From Dermanyssus gallinae (taxonomy: Eukaryota; Arthropoda; Arachnida; Mesostigmata; Dermanyssidae), in NCBI GenBank assembly GCA_003439945.1, contig QVRM01006604.1, positions 62,001 to 126,000 of the forward strand: a stretch of 64,000 bases of DNA, read 5' to 3'. The notes under the pieces were generated by a model. It did not search any database and was not told where the DNA came from. It saw only the letters and a list, made by a program, of their open reading frames with translations. Below are positions 56,111-64,000 of this stretch, piece by piece. Within the stretch, counting starts at the first letter, position 1. Each line of letters starts with the position of its first letter. A program made the translations under genes and the position numbers.

Positions 56111-56764
56111 ATAAAATTACCCTGGCAGAGGGCAAGTCTATTTAATACTAGAAGTTGCCCTTGTAGTTAGACGAATTATTGACCTAGCCGTCTGCTACGC
56201 TGTTTTAATGTCCGGCTCGATTCGGTGGCAGCCACGTTGGTGGAGGAGGCAGTTGGGCCATAAATAAGACATAAAGCACGATACACTTTAAGAACCATGC
56301 TAGATCCGGGCCATTTAGAAGAACGCCCCACCGAGTACAACCAAGATGAGCTTAAAAGCAAATAAGGAGCAGACAGATCTCAGAGGGGCTTGTTTCACGG
56401 ATAGAACGCGCCCTGTTCTTAGCTGGACAATATATCTTTAGCCTTACTCTCGTGTTAGCTCGGCGCCACGGTGGATCCCAACTCATTCCGCATGATACCA
56501 CCACTTAGGATTGGCGCTCCTGTCCGCGAGTAGATTTCGGTAGTATACATGCACTGAGTTGCCTGAAGAGCGCCGGTAGGTCGTCCAGACATGCTGAACC
56601 AACGCTGTGATTATAGAATCTCTTAGGAAAGACGGTATACAACTTTTACTTGAACTGAAAGGTTAAGTGTCCGCTGGCGAAACAAGGCTCAGTTAAACTG
56701 CGGTGAGTAGCAAAACAAGCGGAAGTCAAAATAACGGAATAAATGCGCGGGACTGGAAACAAGA

Positions 56765-56803
<39 letters not shown>

Positions 56804-57380
56804 TTGTGCCTCTTGCCATGAAGACAGTAGGACCAATCAGCAAGAAAACCGAAATATTCCTCAAATAATTAAGTAAACGATTTAAGGAGGTAGCGAGTGA
56901 TCGAACAAAGGGTCAATTCTTGAGGCAAGCGTTGTTTTTGGCCGTTTGCAGAGGGAACGCAGCATCTATTTTAAGTGCCATGAAAAGTCCATGAAATAAT
57001 AATATTCGTCTGCTAGCGGTTGCCAAAAGTAGTCACTTTTGGATCATGTTGCTAAATATAGCGCGAAAAATAGCATTGAACTTATTAAAAGTACGGCGTG
57101 TAGTCTCTACAGGGCTTTTCTAGATTGCTAGTGATTACAACATGGCGTGTTCACTGAAAAAAAGGTCCGCCCGTGTGAAGTGCTGCTACATAGTTTAGAC
57201 CAAAATCGATACGCCTTTATGGACGAAGGGGCGTCTTAAGTCGAGATGATTCGATAGTCGAGTCGGCGGTCTGCGCCTTGGTAAGCAGCTGGAAACTAGG
57301 AATCACCTTATGGCCTGCCTTCCGGCATCGCCAGCTACCCGATAGTACAAAATGGAGCGGGAAGAATCACCTGCGATAAG
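56110..57380. other. Unassigned, with a short (AT)n array
   Basis: I see no exon or clear element. An (AT)n array of about 30 bp is at 56,771-56,800. Confidence 0.4.
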
Positions 57381-57685
57381 CCTAAATTTTATCGCCGCTG
57401 TGGCGCCACATGCTTAGCATTGGAGCACGCGAAGACGACAGACCCGTGCTCATGCTCCGCAGCGCGCCACACCGCAGAATCATTGGTAAAAATAAACACG
57501 GTGTCGTTGTTAAGGCCGTTGCCAGCGCAGAGAAGCACGAGCAGCATTGTGCAAAAAAACGTCGAAGAACGGCTAGGTAGTTGGAACAAACTACGGAAGC
57601 GCCGAACAACCGTCTAAGGTGCCCGACGGACGCTTTTTAGGCTCAGTCGGCCGGCCAGAGGATTTAGTATACTATTCCGACCAAT

Positions 57686-58580
57686 TCAGTGAATGCAGTG
57701 AAACCAGCCGCAAATAACGCACTTAACACGAGAACGCCAAAACAGCTGTGCAGCGTTCACGGGAGACTGCTCATCCGACGGAGCCGACGTTGGAATGGAT
57801 TTTGCAATGTACAGATGCTCTAAAATATTGTAGTGAGTTCCGAGTGTACCTTCCGGGAGCAAAAACACGCGTAAGACGAAACAGAGGACGTTGACTATTA
57901 GTTTCCGAAATCGCGACCAGATGGCTGCAGACACGTGTCCCCGTGAAGTCAATGTGCTCGCCTCTCTGTTCACTCTCAGTCTAGTCGCAAAGAACGACGT
58001 ACGTCCATTGTAGGCGATATCCAAAAAGGATGACCGACTTGAATAAGGACATCAGAAGTTTTTGGATACTATCTCTCGGGCAGTACGTGTTAGACAATAG
58101 ACAAGCAACGTCGTAAGCCGCTGCTTGAGCTTTGCCGGCCGCGATCCTGACATGAGGGTTTCCCGCAATCTTCGGTCTAGGTGTATGCCCAGGTGTTTTG
58201 CCGTGTTCTTTAGCTGGATATTTACGCCCAACAGCGTATGTTTTAGAGGACCACATTTTTTTCTTTCCGATGAGTACGACCTCTCTACTCTGTTGAGGAG
58301 TTTTAAGCCAACATCTCTCATACACTATATAGACATCCGCCAGCGCAGTATTGGCGTATGTCTCCAGTTCCATCTTAATCCTGGCCCTGACTGTCACAGC
58401 CGAATCATCTGCGTACGCGAGCAATTCCACTCCCCGAGGAAGACGCTGAATGTTCAGGACGTCCTCGTCTGCCAGATTCCAAAGGTGAGGTCCAACGATT
58501 GAACCCTGCGGCACTCCGGCAGTCATCTCCACCGGCTTAGCTGCACTAAGCTGGCCGGGCTCACCACACAGGGCCGCCAC
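57686..58580 (-). mobile_element. R1-like LINE reverse-transcriptase fragment
   Basis: The minus-strand frame 58,580-57,981 contains TAGVPQGSIVGPHLWNLADE and GVELLAYADDSAVTVRARI, with the catalytic YADD intact, then PAKEHGKTPGH-type thumb sequence. A short overlap continues in another frame (58,321-58,052; KHTLLGVNIQLKNTAKHLGI). This matches the R1 fragments elsewhere. Upstream and downstream domains are missing. Confidence 0.75.
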
Positions 58581-58613
58581 GACGCCACCAATGACTTATT
58601 AACGTCGATCGGG

Positions 58614-58775
58614 GAGGGTCTTACCAGCCGGGATTGGAACCATATTTGGTCGCTTGCGTAGAACATCACTGTCTCTGACCGGTACGCCCTCGGCTATCGT
58701 GGACTAGCCAACGCAAGCGTCGGCCACCATCATTCACTAACGGGAGATGCACAAATGGCGTCCATTCGCGCATCA
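58614..58775 (+). mobile_element. Endonuclease-domain scrap, inverted relative to 55.15-55.48 kb
   Basis: Plus-strand frames read TSRDWNHIW, VSDRYALGYRGLANASVGHH and then TGDAQMASIRA. These match the minus-strand segment at 55,160-55,300 (TSRDWDH, VADTYALGYRALASAGVGH). The two copies stand in inverted orientation 3.4 kb apart around the R1 fragment. Confidence 0.65.
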
Positions 58776-58958
58776 TGAGACAAGGATGTGTTTCAGCTGA
58801 CAAAAGAGGCTAAAAAGATGCTCCTTGAGCCCACAACGGAGCCAAGATCGGCACCGTTCCTTTGACAGAGGTTTAGTCGCAGATCCAGGAGGACAGAAGC
58901 CCATTATGACCATTACACGCATACGCCAGAATGCTTACCGTGTGTTTAAATTCAACAG

Positions 58959-59219
58959 CTTTCTCTGGAAACCTCACGCTCAGATTGATTAAAGAGGAAC
59001 TTACCACGGACGTCCTCGTTGAGCTCCCTCGTGTTGCGTGCGACGGTGACCTATTATATCATGTTGCGTATGGCAAGGGCGAGCTTGTTACGGCAAAGGC
59101 ACCCTCAGTTACCCTGAAGAATTTGTCGTACTTTAGTGTGGTCGAGATTATCGTCATACCGAGCTGCGTCGAGAAGACGCTTGAAATTTATGCTGGAATC
59201 ATCGATACGGGGCCTGGAG
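58959..59219 (+). CDS. Gene C exon: complete Cys-containing FN3-like module (third paralogue)
   Basis: This 261-nt exon, phase 1 to 1, has acceptor TTAAATTCAACAG and donor GGAG|GTGAGT. The peptide AFSGNLTLRLIKEELTTDV, with Cys in RVACDGD and VIPSC and the end AGIIDTGPGG, follows the plan of gene A and B exon 2. Nine kilobases downstream of the gene B stop and on the same strand, it indicates a second tandem gene. Its 5' exons, including any signal-peptide exon, were not found in the retroelement-rich 50-58.9 kb. Confidence 0.7.
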
Positions 59220-59301
59220 GTGAGTGGACGATCACGACCGGTGACTCGTTATGCAAGACAAACACACGCAGCTAGTCAGTTTTCACAGTCCTCACATACA
59301 A

Positions 59302-59454
<153 letters not shown>

Positions 59455-59812
59455 AATAAGATAGTTTTGCTTAGTACGACCGCGTTATTCTCTTGTCATC
59501 TTTTTACCATAGCTCAGTTGAGGTCGGATCGGTGCCAGAGCACACCGAAAAAGAAAGAACATAAAAAAAAAACGGGTGCACCATAAACTGCCACATCGAA
59601 GTGTGGCTTAAGTGGTAGGTGGCAAGGTGGCTACCTGCTATCTACTATACTATCTATCAATATGGAGACAATTGCAACATAGAAACATAAGCAGGACTAC
59701 TGCCACGTTTCTCAAAAATATCTCAATATTGAGTGCGATAAACTGTGCTGTATCAAAAAACTGAGATTCCAATAGCGTATATATGACGTTTGTTCGCTTC
59801 TGGCGTTCGTAG

Positions 59813-59985
59813 GTTTAAAGCCGATAAGCCACCTTGACATCATGCGAGACTCCAACTCAGCTAAGATAAGCATTACATGTTCGGACGATCTTAATCGGTA
59901 CCCTGACAAGTTTCTTATACGCTTATGTGCTTCACCTGATGGCCAATGCTTAGAGACTAAGCACGCCTTCACCGACGTACTCACG
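59813..59985 (+). CDS. Gene C exon: first half of a second FN3-like module
   Basis: This 173-nt exon, phase 1 to 0, has acceptor TTCTGGCGTTCGTAG and donor CTCACG|GTATGA. The peptide starts GLKPISHLDIMRDSNSAKIS and carries LCASP and GQCLET, matching the Cys pair of exons 5 and 7 of gene B. It follows the previous exon in phase after a 593-nt intron containing (AAT)n. The expected phase 0-1 continuation is not visible before the LINE at 60.06-63.0 kb and was not convincingly found after it. Confidence 0.7.
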
Positions 59986-60296
59986 GTATGAGATCTTCTT
60001 TAACATACTAAAGGAAAAACAAAATCACGATTTTATATACATGTACAAATGACCATACCGATCTGTCGTAAAGGTAATTAAGCAACGTTGACGAAGAAGA
60101 CAATCTTTATTGGATAATGGAGGTACACAATTAGCTAATACAAATACATCGGATTGTGAATGACTAGAATAACAATTGTTTGTGACACATTGCAGCAAAT
60201 TAATTACAAGTAACATTTAAGTATGGCAAAAATATTTACTGTTATTCATACGACAACGCAGATACATCTATTTACTGCTCCAACGCTCGTAACAGC

Positions 60297-61532
60297 TTAG
60301 GGAAAAGGCTTAGGGATGATTTGTTCCTGTAGATAGTTATCAAATCTCTCAATAAATAGAGTAGAAAGCGCATTTATTTGTCGAATAAAGGATGGAAAAA
60401 GAGACTTGGCAGGTAATGACGCCCACGAAGCCGCCTTGTTGTGCGATTCTCTGGCTACACGCCAAGCGAACGTATTATACATATATAGCTAATACATTTT
60501 GGTAAAAACATTATTTGACTTCTGCGATTGTTCATTGTCACATCGAAGAAACGGTTGATAAGATCAGCACGTGCAAGTTGCGATAGCGCACGTGTGTCGT
60601 TGTTATTCAGTAAAATCGACAGCGACGGAAGGTTAACAGCATTTGGGGTGATATTACATCTTCTACAGAGCTTTTTTTAGAAATCTTCTCTAAACACCTT
60701 CGATCATGGCTATGTGCTTACACAAGTATGGGCTCCAGACGAGTGAGCAATATACAAGTTTAGATAGCACAATAATGCTTTATACAAACGAATATACACA
60801 TTTGGGTTCTTGATGATAAAACAACGAAGCAGCATGTTCACAAGTATAGATGTTGATTTGACTAGTTCTCTTAAATGTGAAGAAAATGTAAGATCCGTTG
60901 ATATTAAAACACCGAGGTCTCGTGCAACATTAGCGGTGGGCAATATTGTCCCGTTAAGCTTGTACTCCAGATCGAAGAAGCCATGTTTGAAAACGAGGCA
61001 TTTCCAAACGGATAGCTCCATTCCATTGTCGATGCACCAGCGGCAGATGCCATCGGCAGCAGACTGTAGCGCAGTATGCGCTGAGAGAGAGTCCAGAGGA
61101 GCGTATATCTTTAGATCGTCAGTGTACAATAACGTACGCAGCTTCCCTGTAGGACGCCGGATGGTGCCAGTTGTGCCTCACTAAACGCTTTCCCGCATTT
61201 AACTCGGAAGGAGCGCTTGTGCAGAAAAGCGGCAAGCCATTTACGAGTCTGTAAGTGGACCTAGAGCGTCTTCATCTTGTCAATAAGAAGCCTATGATCA
61301 ACCCTGTCAAAGGCACTCTTCTGGTCAAAAAATATACAGTGAAAATCTTTTTTTTGGCAAATATATACAAGGCCCGATCGTTTGTCATTTCTAATAGTTG
61401 GGTGCACGTGAAACGACAAGGCATACATCCGTGTTGGGAACTATCAAAAAGATTATTCACGGCCATAGAGTTTGTTATGTATTTGACTAAAATATTTTCA
61501 AAAATTGTGCAAGTAATGAAGCACTGAGCCAC
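60297..61532 (-). pseudogene. LINE ORF2, C-terminal half: polymerase palm and tail, broken
   Basis: The frame 61,532-61,272 carries FENILVKYITNSMAVNNLFD-like sequence (SQHGCMPCRFTC stands where QHGF is usual). The frame 61,129-60,710 starts at YTDD, a variant of the catalytic YADD, and continues CIDNGMELSVWKC, LNGTILPTANVARDLGVLIS. The tail 60,482-60,297 has NTFAWRVARESHNKAASWAS and a basic end typical of this LINE group. Confidence 0.75.
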
Positions 61533-62956
61533 AGGGCGATAGTTCTCAATGCACTTTTAGGCCCCTTCTTATGTATCGGTGTCACGATGCTCTGTTTGAA
61601 AATATCTGGAACTACGGCGTCATTGTATGACCGTTCAAAAATAAGCATTAATGGCTCCGCCAAAAATATAGCTAGCTTTCGGAAAAATATAGATGGGATG
61701 CCATCGGTTGTATGGCTGCATTTAGGTTTCAGAGATAAGAGTTGCATGTAAATGTCGCATTCCTTGAAATAGATAAGAAAGTCGCTGTAGTTTGTAGAAA
61801 AATAAGATTTCGACATAGGTGAGACGGGGGTTACTGGAACAGAGTTGAACAAAGCTGACAAATGAGCTGCTAGTAGCTCAACCTTCTCATCTGCCGAAGC
61901 CGAGTGTAAGGTTGATTCCAGGCTTGGTGGGGACTCGTTGCTTGAAAGGCGAGAGTTCGCGTAGCGGAAGAGGGACCGGCTGTCCTTGACGCTTATGCTC
62001 ATCTCGGTCAGGATGCGGAGACGCTTTGTTGCTTTCATGAGTTTTCGGCGATATGTGGAGGACGAGGCAGGGTTAGAGTTCGAGGAGATTGTTCGCTCGA
62101 GTCGGGCTATATATGAGCGCAGTTTTATGAGCTTCTTGTCGACCACAAGAGGGGTCGAGGCTTCGATCAGTAAGCGACAACACCGCGCGAACTTCTTGTA
62201 CATCTCGTTGGCATCATGGCAGTCTAAAAAGAACGCCCTTTAATCAATGAGATTGAGGTGGTTGGCCATTAGCTCGATGTTCATTTGTTGAAAATTAAAA
62301 CCACACAGCATTTTAATTGCTTCAGAGATGTCAATTCTGAGACTGAACGAGATGAGCCTGTGATCAGGGCTGATAAATGGATGAGTCGTTAGCAGAAGAT
62401 CGAGAGTAGAGCCAGAAAGACGCGTGGGGTCAATAATAAGATGGATAAGTTGTTCTCAACACTGCAGTCGAGGAAAACAGCCTCCATTAAATCAGTGGGG
62501 GTGGTTTCCGCAGTAGTCCAGTCGATTCGAGGTAAATTAAAGTCACCAACAATGACCATGGGACCATCAATAATGACAATAGAAATTAATTGCGTCACAA
62601 CTTTCGTTGATCCGTTGCGAGCGGCACATACTGTCACCGGAATTTGATACATGAAAACAGCAGAGGTGAAACTCGCTATGCGGAGCAAGTAGATCGACTG
62701 CGATGCGCTCGACGGGTATATCACATGATACAGGTATAACATTTAAGCGAGCAGAGACTAGGATGCACACTCCTCCGCCTCTCGACCGACAATCCAGCCG
62801 GAAGCATCGAACAGAATTGTTGAAAGTGAGTTCGGTGTCCGTTATGGACTGGCTGAACCAGGTCTCACACAGAAAAATGAAATCAACATTTTTATATACA
62901 CTGTAGGAGAAAATAGAATCAATAGCACGTTGTTTTGTCGCCGAACGAGTGTTCAA
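61487..62956 (-). pseudogene. LINE ORF2, N-terminal half: endonuclease and polymerase entry, broken
   Basis: Endonuclease frames: FLCETWFSQSITDTELTF and CRSRGGGVCILVS (62,956-62,567), then in another frame VIVGDFNLPRIDWTTAE (62,742-62,389). The region between 62,389 and 62,203 is interrupted. The linker frame 62,203-61,487 carries LFRYANSRLSSNESPPSLES, TTDGIPSIFFRKLAIFLAEP and FKQSIVTPIHKKGPKS, the usual entry to reverse transcriptase. Confidence 0.75.
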
Positions 62957-62999
62957 AAATACAATTTAACCGTCCATCATTTGTTCTACAGTTGCTTTG

Positions 63000-64000
63000 T
63001 TTGGGGCTTCCGATGGGGTTGGCAGGCGGGTACTGTCGTTGTCAGTGACAGCGGCAGCAACACTATCAGATTTCTCGACCACGTTTTCGTGAGGCAGACG
63101 ACCGACGAAGGATAGAAACCGTTCTTAGTTGGGTTCATTTGTAGCGGTCTACCGTAACTCGGTAGGGCTTTAGCGATTGCAACTTGGACTTTATTTATTG
63201 TATACCTGCATTTTTAATACCTGCAATCAGTACTTTTCTACAATTTGATTTTATGGTCCAAAGTATTCTGCAAAACCCATTGGGGTAGCATTTACTCCCG
63301 CCAGCAATCCTACAATACAACGTTATTTATCTGTCCCTCCTACTGTTGTATCGGAAATGTATCTGACACATGCACAACCTTTCTGATATCTCTAACAGTC
63401 CAGTGCTTGATAGCTACTTGATACCATTGTATCGATTTTGTTGCTTTTCGGAACCTTTATTAGTTTGCTTTCTCAGCTTTGCCCCCTTCGTGAGGGTCGA
63501 TTTGTCGCAAGAAGAGGATTGCATCTTCCCTGCCTGTACCTCTAAAGGATACCTCCACCATAGAAATCTATGACTAAACTCTGGCCTCTGCTAACACTAC
63601 AAATTTCACCGTCTTGAGACGCGAACAATTTTTCCGTACGTTAACTTAAAGCGATGTGACTGTCAGTTTTTTTTTTCTTATGCTTGAGTCTCCTGTTATT
63701 TTCACAGAGTTTGGCGCAACGCGCTTACTGTGCATCCGTGAGTGCTGTAAAGCCGCGTTGTTAATCTCTTGTACGAATCGTCTCGGTGGAGAGGTTATAT
63801 GCTATAATTTAAGTTAAGGTGGACAGGCCAAACGTCATAAATCTCAAGCGTCCTTAATGGGCTCTTCGTAAATCGAAACTCGATTAAAGGAGTGCTTCAT
63901 CTGGCCAGCAATAGGCAAAATCTTCTCTTGAGGTTGAACTCTGAATCTATTCTTGAACTTTATTTGGGTGGTGTGTCTGTCATTCCTTTCCCAGTTTCTC
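63000..64000. other. Right edge: nothing firmly assigned
   Basis: A frame at 63,370-63,573 (FVRVDLSQEEDCIFPACTSK) follows an acceptor-like TTTGCTTTCTCAG at 63,475. It is faintly like a second-half module with two Cys, but it gives phase 2 where gene C needs phase 0, and no donor follows. A second acceptor-like site (TTATTTTCACAG) is at about 63,708 with short open frames after it. Neither is called as an exon. Confidence 0.3.

Larger units (their letters stand above)
60060..63000 (-). mobile_element. Decayed LINE (endonuclease-reverse transcriptase)
   Basis: On the minus strand the order is endonuclease (62,956-62,389), linker and reverse-transcriptase start (62,203-61,487), core pieces (61,532-60,710), C-terminus (60,482-60,297) and 3' leader to about 60,060. 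The palm-thumb part matches the scraps at 14.6-15.0 and 34.2-34.7 kb. It probably lies in an intron of gene C, after the phase-0 donor at 59,985. Confidence 0.8.

Noticed and set aside
63475..63573. Possible next exon of gene C (FVRVDLSQEEDCIFPACTSK)
   Set aside because: The acceptor-like site gives phase 2 where phase 0 is required, and no donor follows.

Overview
This is intron-rich, retrotransposon-dense animal DNA. Typical metazoan GT-AG exons lie inside a landscape of non-LTR retrotransposons (CR1/Jockey-like, R1-like, and a type with a restriction-enzyme-like endonuclease), one Ty3/Gypsy-type LTR element, Tc1/mariner relics, tRNA-derived SINE-like repeats, fold-back elements and long (AT)n and (AAT)n arrays. 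The mixture suggests an arthropod, plausibly a chelicerate such as a tick or mite. That is inference; no rRNA or other diagnostic host gene is present.

The main structure is a large, diverged inverted duplication. Arm A (about 5.44-21.8 kb) and arm B (about 27.2-40.25 kb) are reverse-complement copies around a spacer of roughly 5.4 kb; matching positions sum to about 49-50 kb through most of the arms. Each arm carries a paralogous gene reading away from the centre: gene A on the minus strand (exons at 18.9, 13.3-13.0, 12.6, 10.8-10.5 and 5.6-5.5 kb) and gene B on the plus strand (30.6, 36.8-37.1, 37.4, 38.8-39.1 and 40.0-40.2 kb). Gene B continues past the arm end through exons at 46.0, 46.9, 49.4 and 49.7 kb to a stop at 49,895. 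The nine exons chain in phase to 1,458 nt (485 codons plus stop). The predicted product is secreted: a signal peptide, then four modules with fibronectin-III-like features and conserved cysteines, then a short cysteine-containing tail. The five exons present in both arms have identical lengths and open frames, although the introns carry many arm-specific insertions. Part of a third family member lies at 58.96-59.99 kb. A further exon conserved in both arms (19.72-19.85 and 29.71-29.84 kb) hints at another member upstream.

Region by region: 1-5.3 kb, nearly complete two-ORF LINE on the minus strand. 5.3-21.8 kb, arm A with gene A and A-only insertions (an endonuclease-type retroelement with a gag-like first ORF, an R1 piece, a 121-bp insert with a 12-bp target duplication, a 0.7-kb block with a hairpin repeat and SINE, and a Tc1 element). 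21.8-27.2 kb, spacer with a mariner scrap and a decayed R1 copy. 27.2-40.25 kb, arm B with gene B exons 1-5 and B-only insertions (a 5'-truncated LINE and a fold-back element). 41.25-45.59 kb, LTR retrotransposon with a 5-bp target duplication in an intron of gene B. 46-50 kb, last exons of gene B with a MITE and a LINE 3' fragment in the introns. 50-54.5 kb, a decayed two-ORF LINE. 54.7-58.8 kb, (AT)n and scrambled retroelement pieces. 58.96-60 kb, exons of the third paralogue. 60.06-63 kb, another decayed LINE. 63-64 kb, nothing firm.

All exon calls were made by eye from reading frame, splice-site and phase consistency; no transcript or database evidence was available.
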